In this document: positions 8,779-18,747 of the stretch, piece after piece | How positions within the stretch are numbered: position 1 is the stretch's first letter | How the letters are laid out: each line of letters opens with the position of its first letter | Notes under the pieces: model-generated | The model's input: only the letters and a program-made list of their open reading frames with translations | Databases searched by the model: none | Told to the model about the DNA's origin: nothing | Source of the DNA: an alpha proteobacterium SCGC AAA288-E13 | GTDB taxonomy: Bacteria > Pseudomonadota > Alphaproteobacteria > Pelagibacterales > Pelagibacteraceae | Length of the DNA stretch: 55,419 nucleotides | Reading direction: 5' to 3' | Assembly: GCA_000504605.1 (NCBI GenBank) | Contig: AZHQ01000003.1 | Location: forward strand, 1-55,419 | Position numbers and translations under genes: made by a program

Positions 8779-10040
8779 TTATTACTTACAATAAATTTTT
8801 TTATTTCTAAATATATATTGTTCAATATAGATTGACCCATAAAATTTATTCGTTTCTTTAATTTTTTGCTTTTTTTTTCTTTTGAACTTAGATCTTTTAA
8901 TAAAAATTTTTTTAGATTGTTAATAGTATTAATTTTTTTTGAAATATTATAAAAAGCTAAATAGGAGTAAATTTCTTTAAAATTATTTACATGTGGGCCG
9001 TGGTAAATTGAGCAACCCATTCTAGTAGGTTCGATTGGATTTTGACCACCATGATTAATTAGTGATCCACCTAAAAAAACAGATTTAGAAATATTAAAAA
9101 AATTTTGCGTTTCCCCAAAAGTATCTACAAGATATATATCAGTATCACGATTAAATTTTGATTTGCTTGTATGCAAATGTATTTTTAAATTCATCTCATT
9201 TAATTCTTTAACTATTTTATTACTGCGATTAATATGTCTTGGTATTATTATTAAGATAATATTTTTTAATCTTTTTTTTAATTCAATATGTGTTTTACCA
9301 CAAAAAACTTCTTCACTATTGTGGGTACTGGTAGCACACCATATTTTTTTGTATTGAAGTATTTTCAAAATATTTTTGTTAAGTTTTCCTGATGAAAGAG
9401 AATTAGAACTTGAGAATTTTAAATTTCCTAAATTTTTAATTTTTTTTTACACCAAAATTCTTTAAATATTTTTCTGTTTCTTTATTTTGAGATAAACATA
9501 TATCGAAACTACTAAAAATTGATTTTGTAAAATTAGGAATTTTTTTCCAGCGCAAGTAGGTTTTAGTTGTGATTCTTGCATTTAATAATATTAAAGGAAT
9601 TTTCCTGCTCTTTATGTTAAAAATAAAATTTGGCCAAATTTCTGATTCAACAAAAATAACTAAGTCTGGAAGCCAATGGCTAAGGAATTTTTTTATAAAA
9701 ATATCTTTATCAAAGGGAAAAAATTGGTGAATTATTTTTTTTGATTTTATTTTTTTTTTCAAATACTTTTGATGAACTTAGAGTATTTGTTGTCAAAAGA
9801 ATTGATTTAATTTCTTTAATTTTTTCAAGCTTCTCTAAAAGAGGTATGACACTTAGTAGTTCGCCCACACTAGCAGCATGAAACCATACAAGCTTGCCCC
9901 GGGGTTTCTTTTTTTCTATTATACATAGTTTTTCCTTATATCTATTTTCATCTTCTTTTTGTTTATGGATTCTTATTTTAAGAATAATTGGGAAAAAAAA
10001 AACCAACTACATTTGTTAGCAACCTATATAATATTAACAT
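8775..10040 (-). pseudogene. waaA: 3-deoxy-D-manno-octulosonic acid (Kdo) transferase, frameshifted in this copy
   Basis: Kdo transferase adds Kdo to lipid A at the inner face of the inner membrane. Reading all frames gives one roughly 420-residue WaaA: FHAASVGELLSV, FVESEIWPNF, ARIT and the C-terminal GGSLINHGGQNPIEP are present in order, with a hydrophobic N-terminus. The frame is broken at three A/T runs: 9993-10002 (ten A, where the other copy near 55171 has nine and reads through), 9750-9759 (one too many) and 9441-9449 (one too few). The ATG at 10038-10040 matches the intact start at 55131. All breaks are homopolymer indels and one differs between the two copies, so sequencing or amplification error is more likely than a dead gene. 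Confidence 0.85.
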
Positions 10041-10043
10041 TAA

Positions 10044-11393
10044 TTAATGAGGTCTTAATTGTTTATTATAAAAGTTTTTATAAATTTCAGAATTTTCCAA
10101 AAGATGATTGTGATTTCCTTCGGCTACAACTTCGCCATTCTCGATTATAAAAATTTTATTTGCTCTTAATACAGTAGAAAGTCTATGAGCTATAATAATA
10201 GTCGTTTTATTTTTTGTTAAATACATTATTGCTTCCTGTATTTTGTGTTCAGTATCAGCGTCTAATGATGAAGTAGCTTCATCAAGTAAAATAATTGGCG
10301 CATCTTTAAGGATAGCTCTTGCAATGGATATTCTTTGCTTTTCACCACCGGATAACCGAACACCGTTTTCTCCTATCAGTGTATCGTATTTTTCTGGTAA
10401 CTGTTCTATAAAGTCATGTGTAGCAGAAAATTTACTCGCTTCGAGTATCTTTTCTTTCGATGCCTTAGAATTTGCGTAAGCTATATTTGATAAAACTGTA
10501 TCATCAAATAATGTGATATCTTGACTTACTAAAGAAATATTTTTTCTTAAGGAAAATAAAGATACTTTATATATTGATTGATTATCAATCAGTATTTCAC
10601 CACTTGATGCGTTATAAAATCTTGGGATCAAATTCATTATAGTGGTTTTTCCAGCTCCGCTGTGACCAACCAAAGCTATGATATTTCCGCCTTCCATTTT
10701 GAGATTTATAGATTTTAATACTTCTTTCTCACCATCATAGGCAAAACTTACATCTTTGTATTCGATTTTTGCTTTATAAATTACTAAATCTTTGGCATTT
10801 GTATTTTCGTCAATTTTTCTTTTTAGATCCATAACTTCAAAAACTTTAGCAATCGATCCGGCACAATATTCTTTTTTATTGCCTCTATAAACTATTAAAT
10901 CTGGATTTGTACATATCATTTTTTTATTGGTGTATTTTCTAAGTAAATTCTTATAATAAAAAAGATCGTTCTCTTGATTATCAAACAAACCGGTGCATAA
11001 AATAAATTCTGCAGATTCTATTTTGTCTTTTCTCTTTTCTTTAAATTCAAAAAATAAATTCACATCCCGCTTTGGGCCCAAATGAAAAAAATTTTTGCCA
11101 TGAGAGTTTGATCTTAATGAATTTAAAGCTGCATCACCTGAGGTAAAAATATTTTGATAATAATTTTTATTAAAGTTTAATTTGCTTAAAAAATTGGAAA
11201 CACTTTGTCTTGTTCTAGGTGCATTAGTCATTAAAATAAATTTTTTATTTTCTTTTTTTAAATTATCTAGTACTTCAATTGCATCGGAATTTAATGATAT
11301 CCCGTTATGCACTACACCCCATAAATCAATAGAAAAAATTTCATAATTATTGATTATTTCTCGTAATCCCTCTTTTAGGTGCAAAAAACTCAT
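10044..11393 (-). CDS. Chimeric ORF: HAD hydrolase N-part joined to MsbA-type ABC ATPase
   Basis: The 449-residue open frame is a chimera. Residues 1-186 are the HAD-IIA hydrolase N-terminal part (IDLWGVVHNG nucleophile motif, LMTNAPR); its natural C-terminal part is at window position 96-361. From VFEVMDLKRK onward the sequence is an ABC ATPase: Walker A GHSGAGKTT, signature LSGGEKQR, Walker B IILLDEATSSLD and H-loop IIAHRLSTV, as in MsbA lipid A exporters. It has no membrane domain. The switch (near 10834) falls at a shared GTTTTTGAAG. Directly downstream waaA-lpxK-acyltransferase fits MsbA as the true 3' partner. It is an amplification or assembly join, not a believable fusion protein. Confidence 0.85.
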   Translation of the reverse strand: MSFLHLKEGLREIINNYEIFSIDLWGVVHNGISLNSDAIEVLDNLKKENKKFILMTNAPRTRQSVSNFLSKLNFNKNYYQNIFTSGDAALNSLRSNSHGKNFFHLGPKRDVNLFFEFKEKRKDKIESAEFILCTGLFDNQENDLFYYKNLLRKYTNKKMICTNPDLIVYRGNKKEYCAGSIAKVFEVMDLKRKIDENTNAKDLVIYKAKIEYKDVSFAYDGEKEVLKSINLKMEGGNIIALVGHSGAGKTTIMNLIPRFYNASSGEILIDNQSIYKVSLFSLRKNISLVSQDITLFDDTVLSNIAYANSKASKEKILEASKFSATHDFIEQLPEKYDTLIGENGVRLSGGEKQRISIARAILKDAPIILLDEATSSLDADTEHKIQEAIMYLTKNKTTIIIAHRLSTVLRANKIFIIENGEVVAEGNHNHLLENSEIYKNFYNKQLRPH

Positions 11394-11468
11394 TATCAGG
11401 TTAGTTTAAAAGCAAAAAATATAGTATTTTCAACGATTTTTAAAGGTTAAGTTAATTTTGGTTTCCAT

Positions 11469-11495
11469 CTTGAAATTACTTGATTACATATTTAT
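11469..11495 (+). promoter_or_regulatory. Possible heat-shock (sigma-32-like) promoter of groESL
   Basis: CTTGAA at 11469-11474 matches the -35 consensus of sigma-32 promoters. An AT-rich -10 region lies about 13 bases downstream, ahead of the groES ribosome-binding site AGGAGA. No CIRCE inverted repeat was seen. The -10 lacks the C-run of the enteric consensus, so this is tentative. Confidence 0.4.
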
Positions 11496-11525
11496 ATCTT
11501 TTTCAGATTTTAATAGGAGATATCA

Positions 11526-11822
11526 ATGAAATTTAGACCCTTACACGATAGAGTATTAATAAGAGTTTTAGACAGTGAAGAAAAAACTTCTGGCGGCATC
11601 ATTATTCCTGATACAGCAAAAGAAAAACCACAGGAAGGTGAAGTTGTTGCTGTTGGACCTGGCGCAAAAACAGAAGATGGAAAAATAGTATCAATGGATG
11701 TAAAAGTTGGTGATATTGTTCTGTTTGGAAAATGGTCAGGTACCGAGGTAAAAATTGATGGAACAGAATATAGCATAATGAAGGAATCTGACATTATGGG
11801 TATTGCAAAAATAAAAAAATAA
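11526..11822 (+). CDS. groS: Co-chaperonin GroES
   Basis: The 98-residue heptameric lid of the GroEL chaperonin starts [19 protein letters not shown]. The mobile loop is [15 protein letters not shown], followed by [10 protein letters not shown] and a C-terminal [18 protein letters not shown] good ribosome-binding site (TAGGAGATATC) precedes the ATG. It is followed 25 bases later by groEL in the standard bicistron and is divergent from the HAD gene. Confidence 0.97.
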   Translation: MKFRPLHDRVLIRVLDSEEKTSGGIIIPDTAKEKPQEGEVVAVGPGAKTEDGKIVSMDVKVGDIVLFGKWSGTEVKIDGTEYSIMKESDIMGIAKIKK

Positions 11823-11835
11823 ATTGAAAGATTAA

Positions 11836-13503
<1,668 letters not shown>

Positions 13504-13532
13504 TCCATCTCTCTAGAACCTAAAAATTCTAA

Positions 13533-13562
13533 AACCCCCGATTTTATTGGGGGTTTTTTTTT
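13533..13562 (+). terminator. Rho-independent terminator after groEL
   Basis: A C5/G5-based hairpin (CCCCC...GGGGG around an AT-rich loop) is followed by a run of T, 30 bases after the groEL stop. Confidence 0.85.
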
Positions 13563-13603
13563 AGTTTTCAAATGTAATTATATATGTATAAGAGCCTCAA
13601 ATT

Positions 13604-15466
13604 ATGAACAACAGTATTCGAAATATAACAATTATAGCTCACGTTGATCACGGCAAAACTACTCTTATAGATAATTTAATGAAACAGAGTGGATCATTTA
13701 GAGAAAATGAAATTGTTGATGAAAGACTTATGGACTCTGGAGAATTAGAAAAAGAAAGAGGTATTACAATTTTAGCAAAACCTGCGTCGATTAATTGGAA
13801 AAACTCAAGAGTAAATATCATTGACACACCGGGTCACAGAGATTTTGCAGCTGAAGTTGAACGTGTGTTGAGCATGGCAGATGGAGCATTATTACTAATA
13901 GACTCTGCAGAGGGTGTAATGCCACAAACTAAATTTGTATTAGCAAAAGCTCTTAGGCAAGGTTTAAAACCAATAGTAGTTATTAATAAGCTAGACAAAC
14001 CTGATCAAAGAGCTAACGAAGTTTTAGAAGAGACTTTTGATTTATTTGTAAGTTTAGATGCTAATGAAGAGCAATTAGATTTTCCAGTTCTATATGCAAG
14101 TGGAAGATCTGGATGGGCAAGTAAAGAATTGGACGGACCAAGAGAAAATCTTAATCCATTATTAGATCTGATTATTGATCAGGTCAAACCTGCTGAGTTT
14201 GATAAATCAAAACCTTTTGCAATGTTATCTACTCTTTTATACGCTGATAGTTTTTTAGGTAGAAGTTTGGTTGGAAGAATATCTCAAGGAACTGCAAAAG
14301 CTAATCAACAAATTAAAGCTATAAATCTTCAAAGGGCAAAAGTAGACGAAGGTAGACTAACTAAAATCTTTAGGTACGAGGGAACAAAAAAGGTTCCTAT
14401 TGATGTAGGTGAGGCTGGAGATATTGTGGTAATAGCTGGATTAGAAAAGGCAAACGTCGCAGATACTATTTGTGATCTTGATGTTAATGAACCAATAGCA
14501 GCAACTCCTATAGATCCTCCAACAATGTCAATTACAATAACTGTTAATAGTTCCCCTCTTGCAGGCATAGAAGGTAAAAAATTAACAAGTACACAAATTA
14601 GAGATAGATTGACACTTGAAGCACAAAATAATGTTGGAATTACTTTTTCAGAACACACAGGTAAAGATTCATTTGAAATAAGTGGAAGAGGAGAACTGAT
14701 GCTTGAAATTTTACTAACACAAATGAGACGTGAAGGTTTTGAAATGACCGTAAGTCCACTTAAAGTTTTATTTAAAAAAGATGATAATGGAAATAGATTA
14801 GAGCCAATTGAAGAAATTACTATGGATTTAGACGAAGAATATTCTTCAAAAGTAATCGACTCAATGCATAGAAGAAAAGGTAAATTAATTGACCTTAAAG
14901 ATACAGGAAAAGACAAGAAAAGATTAATATTTCATGCACCTACTAGAGGTTTGATGGGTTACACAAGTAAATTTCTAACATTAACAAAAGGTAACGGTGT
15001 GATTAATAGAATATTTCATTCTTATGGAAAATTTGAAGGTGAGATGGAAGGCAGAAGAAATGGTGCATTAATTTCAATGGAAAAGGGTAAAGCTGTTGCT
15101 TTTGCAATATATAATTTACAGGCGAGAGGTGAAATGTTTGTTACTCATAATGACTCTGTTTATGCTGGAATGATTGTCGGGCTAGCTCCAAAACCTGGTG
15201 ATATGATCATTAATGTTATGAAAGGTAAAAAGCTTACAAACATGAGAACTCAAGGAACTGATGAAAACGTCGTGCTGACGCCAGTACGTAAGATGTCAAT
15301 TGCTGAGCAACTGAGTATACTTAATAGTGATGAAGCTTTAGAAATTACTCCAAAATCTTGTAGATTAAGAAAGGCTATACTGGACCCTCATGAAAGAAAA
15401 AAAAGTGAAAAATCTGGAGCTGCTGGTGATATGTCCCCTGGAGGAATGGGTGGCATGGGAATGTAA
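13604..15466 (+). CDS. typA: Translational GTPase TypA/BipA with a GroEL-like GGM tail
   Basis: The 620-residue ribosome-binding GTPase of the EF-G family is involved in ribosome assembly and stress adaptation. G1 is AHVDHGKTT, G2 has RGITI, G3 is DTPGH and G4 is NKLDKPDQR. The EF-G-like domains and the TypA-specific C-terminal domain (APTRGLMGYTSKFLTLT, RLRKAILDPHERKK) follow. The oddity is the end: after the usual basic C-terminus comes [16 protein letters not shown], a GGM tail of the sort found on GroEL. The DNA of this tail and stop is identical to the groEL 3' end over about 27 bases. This looks like recombination onto a copied groEL 3' end. Confidence 0.95.
   Translation: MNNSIRNITIIAHVDHGKTTLIDNLMKQSGSFRENEIVDERLMDSGELEKERGITILAKPASINWKNSRVNIIDTPGHRDFAAEVERVLSMADGALLLIDSAEGVMPQTKFVLAKALRQGLKPIVVINKLDKPDQRANEVLEETFDLFVSLDANEEQLDFPVLYASGRSGWASKELDGPRENLNPLLDLIIDQVKPAEFDKSKPFAMLSTLLYADSFLGRSLVGRISQGTAKANQQIKAINLQRAKVDEGRLTKIFRYEGTKKVPIDVGEAGDIVVIAGLEKANVADTICDLDVNEPIAATPIDPPTMSITITVNSSPLAGIEGKKLTSTQIRDRLTLEAQNNVGITFSEHTGKDSFEISGRGELMLEILLTQMRREGFEMTVSPLKVLFKKDDNGNRLEPIEEITMDLDEEYSSKVIDSMHRRKGKLIDLKDTGKDKKRLIFHAPTRGLMGYTSKFLTLTKGNGVINRIFHSYGKFEGEMEGRRNGALISMEKGKAVAFAIYNLQARGEMFVTHNDSVYAGMIVGLAPKPGDMIINVMKGKKLTNMRTQGTDENVVLTPVRKMSIAEQLSILNSDEALEITPKSCRLRKAILDPHERKKSEKSGAAGDMSPGGMGGMGM
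15439..15466 (+). repeat. groEL 3'-end duplicate forming the typA tail
   Basis: This stretch encodes GGMGGMGM plus the stop and matches the last bases of groEL (about 13476-13503) exactly. Related short GAATGTAA or TATGTAA stop-like ends recur at 16232, 18595 and 20233, each at the edge of a gene cassette. Confidence 0.7.
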
Positions 15467-15550
15467 TACGGTTCCCCAACCAGAACATTCTAAATACATA
15501 CACTAAACAAAATTAGAACCCTCGGAACGAAAGTTTCGGGGGTTTTTTTG
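15459..15550 (+). repeat. Trailer-terminator module, copy a
   Basis: The module runs from GAATGTAA through a roughly 50-base AT-rich spacer to the GAAA-loop terminator. It aligns without gaps to 16232-16323, with mismatches confined mostly to the first third of the spacer. In copy a the GAATGTAA is the typA stop. Confidence 0.8.
15518..15549 (+). terminator. Terminator with GAAA tetraloop after typA
   Basis: The 11-bp stem ACCCTCGGAAC / GTTTCGGGGGT is closed by a GAAA tetraloop and followed by seven T. The same hairpin with the same upstream 59 bases recurs at 16291-16323, so the isochorismatase-family gene sits between two copies of this module. Confidence 0.88.
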
Positions 15551-15567
15551 TGCTATTAGTATTTTTA

Positions 15568-16137
15568 ATGAATAAAATAAAAGAATTAAATCCTATATTG
15601 TTAGTCGTAGATTGCCAGAAAGGATTTTTAGATGAGAACTATTGGGGTGGAAATAGAAATAATAAAAATGCTGAAAATGTCTGTGGTAATTTAATAAAAA
15701 AATGGAGAGAATTAAAACTCAAAATTATTCATATCAAGCATAGTTCCTTGAATCCAAATAGTCCATTATATAAATCAAATCCAGGTTTTGAATTTAGTGA
15801 TCAAACAACTCCAATGGATAATGAAATAGTAATTACCAAAAATGTTAATAGTGCTTTTATTGGGACAAATCTAAAAGAAACATTGGACAATGAGCAATGT
15901 AAAACTTTGGTTATAACAGGTTTAACAACTGACCATTGTGTCTCAACAACTACACGAATGGCAGGCAACTATGGTTACAATACATATTTAATCTCAGATG
16001 CCACGGCAACATTTGATAAAGTGGGTATCAATGGAGAAAAATATGATGCCGAACAAATACATCAAATTTCTTTAGCAAGTCTAAAAGATGAATTTGCCAC
16101 TGTTCTAACAAGTAAAGAAATAATAAGGTTATTATAG
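15568..16137 (+). CDS. Isochorismatase-family cysteine hydrolase
   Basis: The 189-residue alpha/beta hydrolase of the isochorismatase/nicotinamidase superfamily has all three catalytic residues visible: Asp in LLVVDCQKGF, Lys in VITKNVNSAF and Cys in TTDHCVSTT. The substrate cannot be assigned; relatives act on amides such as nicotinamide, ureidoacrylate or N-carbamoyl compounds. I chose the ATG at 15568 rather than the GTG at 15550, which lies in the terminator T-run. It is bracketed by two near-identical trailer-terminator modules, as if it were an inserted single-gene cassette. Confidence 0.88.
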   Translation: MNKIKELNPILLVVDCQKGFLDENYWGGNRNNKNAENVCGNLIKKWRELKLKIIHIKHSSLNPNSPLYKSNPGFEFSDQTTPMDNEIVITKNVNSAFIGTNLKETLDNEQCKTLVITGLTTDHCVSTTTRMAGNYGYNTYLISDATATFDKVGINGEKYDAEQIHQISLASLKDEFATVLTSKEIIRLL

Positions 16138-16171
16138 TCATCCTTCTCGTACCCTTCTCGTTTCGTCTGAT

Positions 16172-16239
16172 TCTGCAGTGAAGTTTGCAGTGAAGAAGTT
16201 AAATAAGTGAGTACTGACGTTAAATGAATGCGAATGTAA
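16172..16239 (+). repeat. Boundary repeat TCTGCARTGAAGTTTGCA..., copy 1
   Basis: The 68-base element runs from TCTGCAGTGAAG to GAATGTAA. It aligns ungapped to 20173-20240 with about 11 differences. Its first 22 bases also match 18670-18691. It precedes the second trailer-terminator copy. No ORF of convincing length crosses it. Confidence 0.75.
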
Positions 16240-16323
16240 AACCGTTCCATTGTGAGAACACTCTAAAAACATATACTAAACAAAATTAGAACCCTCGGAA
16301 CGAAAGTTTCGGGGGTTTTTTTT
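16232..16323 (+). repeat. Trailer-terminator module, copy b
   Basis: This is the second copy of the module at 15459-15550, with the same 59-base distance from GAATGTAA to the hairpin at 16291-16316. Here GAATGTAA is not the stop of a recognisable gene. The hairpin also sits at the 3' end of the minus-strand lyase gene and could act in both directions. Confidence 0.8.
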
Positions 16324-17320
16324 ATTTCAAATACTGATCTAAAGTTTTTTTATCAGAGACAACTATAAAATCATCATAGTGAACAGACTGTGGAGGATAA
16401 CCATTTCCATATGGATCAGAGTCTCTATAAAGTCCTATTCTTATACCTGTACCTTTATATGTTCCTTTCCATTTACCGTAAGTAATACCTTTGTAATCCA
16501 TGATTAACTGGTCATCTTTATAAACTTTTACAAATCCATCTTCTTTTTTAGAATTATGAATTCCTATCTTGTATGTAGTCCATTCTCCAAGAGGAGTGGA
16601 TTTGAATGGTTTGGTTAGATTTGTAACTTCATTACAATATTCAGGTGGTTCAGCTGAGTTATTTTCAGACACATCACATTTCCATAGATATTTCCAATCA
16701 TCTTCTCTATTTTTCGTTGACATCAATTTCCAATTGTCTTCTTTATCTTTTAAATATTTAATTCCAATTGTATGCTTGTACCATTCCTCAAAATTGTACG
16801 ATTTAGTAGCAATACCTCCTGTATCTCCACCTAAGTCTAAAATTTCTCCATTACTGTATAAACGAATTGCAAATAAAGGACTTTTTTTTATATTTTGAAA
16901 CCCATGCTTAAACTGACTAAACATTACTCTATCATTTATATGAACAAAATCTTTGGGAAACCTCATTCTAAATCCATACCAAATCTCTTTACCCTTAACT
17001 CTTTTTCTTAGAGGAGACAATTCAGCTCTTTCTGTAAAACCACGTTTTACAGGTAATCTATTTAATTTATGTTTTACAGTTATTTCTAAATAACCATTCC
17101 CATTAGGGTCTTTTTTAAATATGAATGGTTTTTTTCCACCTTTTTTTTCAAAAATTTCATATTTACTTAAACTTGATTTTTCAAAATCATCATAAAAGTT
17201 CCAAAGAGATCTTTTCTTTTTATCTATATAGTCTGGAACAGGTACCTTTTCCCATGCAGAAGCATTAATGTTAAATGAAAGCATCAAAACCAGAAAGACG
17301 TGTAGAGATAGTTTTTTCAT
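16322..17320 (-). CDS. Secreted polysaccharide lyase-like protein (PF14099-type jelly roll)
   Basis: The mature protein of about 310 residues follows a signal peptide, MKKLSLHVFLVLMLSFNINA. The body has an FYDDFEKSSL start, RAELSPLRK, GKEIWYGFRMRFPKDF, MFSQFKHG and a C-terminal IRIGLYRDSDPYGNGYPPQSVHYDDF, the pattern of the heparin-lyase-I/glucuronan-lyase-like 'Polysacc_lyase' family. It probably cleaves uronic-acid-containing polysaccharide in the periplasm or outside the cell; the actual substrate is unknown. The start at 17320 matches three other MKKLSL starts in the window. It lies 2 bases after the upstream lyase-like gene, so the two form an operon. Confidence 0.75.
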   Translation of the reverse strand: MKKLSLHVFLVLMLSFNINASAWEKVPVPDYIDKKKRSLWNFYDDFEKSSLSKYEIFEKKGGKKPFIFKKDPNGNGYLEITVKHKLNRLPVKRGFTERAELSPLRKRVKGKEIWYGFRMRFPKDFVHINDRVMFSQFKHGFQNIKKSPLFAIRLYSNGEILDLGGDTGGIATKSYNFEEWYKHTIGIKYLKDKEDNWKLMSTKNREDDWKYLWKCDVSENNSAEPPEYCNEVTNLTKPFKSTPLGEWTTYKIGIHNSKKEDGFVKVYKDDQLIMDYKGITYGKWKGTYKGTGIRIGLYRDSDPYGNGYPPQSVHYDDFIVVSDKKTLDQYLK

Positions 17321-17322
17321 TA

Positions 17323-18456
17323 CTAATTTAAAAACATAGAGCATCGAAGTAAATTTTTATCATCTTTGACTTTTTTGTTGGAAACTTTGACATAACTTTT
17401 TCTATTTCTTTTGGAGTCATTACCAAGTGCTATAATCTTTGTTCGTGAACGATTTCTCATAAAACCTTTATCTTTATTACCACAGGCAACTGAACCATAA
17501 ATTAAGCGTGCACCCTTATCTTTCCCTTTGTGTTTTTGCAAGTAATTAGCACTACCAAACTTATATCCGTTGCCATCACCATCGCGTTTTGTAGGATGTT
17601 TTCCATTAAAATTTGCTGAACTGTAGAAAACCCTTATGGAGGGAAATTCAGATTTTTTGCCACCTTTCCAAAAATCAAAACCATCATCAGAATTATGATG
17701 GGCGTGGGCATCAATAAAAGTTATGTTATGTGCTCCAAATTTTGCAGTAAAACCATCAGCATTACCTCCATTTCTAGTGACACTACTAGGTCCATCTTTA
17801 TTATAACCATTAAATGATTCAACGCTAACAAGACAATTCTCACCTGTAGATTTTATTTGTTCGAAACCGTGACCATATATGTTCTTATAAGGTGATGAAT
17901 CCAATACTCCGGTATTCATCACAACTACTCTGTATATTAAATTTTGTAATTTAAAAAAATCTATTCCAATATGAAGCGCATTTTTTATTGTTAAGTTTGC
18001 AACGGTTGAACCACCATTCAAAACAATTGCTTTTAATACATTTTTTGCATCTATTATGACCTCTCCTTTTTGATCACCAATTAAAATTTTATCATTAAAT
18101 TTGTGCCCGCTTAAAAGTATCGGAAACTCTAAAACATATACACCCTTAGATAATAAAACATATTTATTATCAACCAATGCATGATTAATGCAAAATGGAT
18201 TATCTTTACAATTCTCAGGAGTAACTACATGAAAATCTTTTATCTGTTGCAAATCATAAATTTGTTTCTGACAATTAAGTGGATCACCTATCTTATTAAT
18301 GGTTTTCCACTGATCTATATTCAGACCTCGATAAGTTACGTTATCAGGTATAGGTGGATTATTTGGTACGTAGTTGTATTGAAAGTTATCTGGAAATGCA
18401 GAACTCTTATAAATAAAAAATAAAACCAGAAAGACGTATAGAGATAGTTTTTTCAT
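17323..18456 (-). CDS. Secreted right-handed beta-helix protein, PL9 pectate-lyase-like
   Basis: The 377-residue protein has the signal peptide MKKLSLYVFLVLFFIYKSSA. The central part shows beta-helix repeats (GGSTVANLTIKNALHIGIDF). The segment NADGFTAKFGAHNITF followed by AHHNSDDGFDFWKGG resembles the calcium-binding core of family 9 pectate lyases. The C-terminus is basic. Activity is inferred from fold and motif only. It is upstream of, and co-transcribed with, the second lyase-like gene. The start is preceded by the 44-base leader repeat also found upstream of the HD gene. Confidence 0.72.
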   Translation of the reverse strand: MKKLSLYVFLVLFFIYKSSAFPDNFQYNYVPNNPPIPDNVTYRGLNIDQWKTINKIGDPLNCQKQIYDLQQIKDFHVVTPENCKDNPFCINHALVDNKYVLLSKGVYVLEFPILLSGHKFNDKILIGDQKGEVIIDAKNVLKAIVLNGGSTVANLTIKNALHIGIDFFKLQNLIYRVVVMNTGVLDSSPYKNIYGHGFEQIKSTGENCLVSVESFNGYNKDGPSSVTRNGGNADGFTAKFGAHNITFIDAHAHHNSDDGFDFWKGGKKSEFPSIRVFYSSANFNGKHPTKRDGDGNGYKFGSANYLQKHKGKDKGARLIYGSVACGNKDKGFMRNRSRTKIIALGNDSKRNRKSYVKVSNKKVKDDKNLLRCSMFLN

Positions 18457-18462
18457 TAAAGT

Positions 18463-18506
18463 CAGTTTAATCCAACCCTAAAACTAATTCATCTTCCGAA
18501 TTGCTT
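18463..18506 (-). repeat. Leader repeat, copy 1
   Basis: The 44-base element contains AGTTTAATCCAACCCTAAAA and matches 20114-20157 with three differences. On the minus strand it ends 7 bases before the ATG of the beta-helix gene; the other copy lies upstream of the HD-domain gene. It may carry a shared promoter or be a recombination seam. Confidence 0.8.
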
Positions 18507-18624
18507 CCGAATTCGACCCTGTTGTAGATGAACAACGATGAACAATTTTCAGAAAAGACAATAAATCTGAGGTTTATTTAACTAGGTATGGGTATGTAAT
18601 CATTCTTACTCAAAACAAAATTCA

Positions 18625-18658
18625 AAAACCCCAGTTTTTACTGGGGTTTTTTTTTGCC
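18625..18658 (+). terminator. Orphan rho-independent terminator
   Basis: An 11-bp perfect stem AAAACCCCAGT / ACTGGGGTTTT with a TTTT loop is followed by a T-run. No plus-strand gene ends just upstream; only a GGTATGGGTATGTAA remnant precedes it, so it looks like the terminator of a lost copy of a groEL-type 3' end. Confidence 0.82.
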
Positions 18659-18669
18659 TGTCGTAAAAA

Positions 18670-18723
18670 TCTGCAATGAAGTTTGCAATGAATGTTCAAT
18701 GAAGTTTTAAGACGGTTAGAGAG
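18670..18723 (+). repeat. Boundary repeat copy 2 plus TGAATGTTCAATGAAG block
   Basis: The first 22 bases match 20173-20194. The following ATGAATGTTCAATGAAG...TTAGAGAG block matches 19419-19468 with a few differences. It runs directly into the tRNA-Pro fragment. Confidence 0.7.
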
Positions 18724-18747
18724 GTTCAAATCCTGTCGCCCCGACCA
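18721..18747 (+). tRNA. tRNA-Pro 3' fragment (T arm, acceptor strand and CCA only)
   Basis: GGTTCAAATCC is a T-loop with its stem, and CGCCCCG-A-CCA is an acceptor 3' strand with discriminator A and CCA. A 5' strand CGGGGCG would be that of alphaproteobacterial tRNA-Pro. The D and anticodon arms are absent, so this is not a functional tRNA but resembles the fragment left when an element integrates into a tRNA 3' end. Confidence 0.65.

Noticed and set aside
9163..9357. Plus-strand frame inside waaA
   Set aside because: It is antisense to the conserved WaaA C-terminal domain.
10044..11393. HAD-ABC fusion as a genuine new protein architecture
   Set aside because: The native HAD 3' half is present at the window start and the join lies at shared bases; a chimera explains it.
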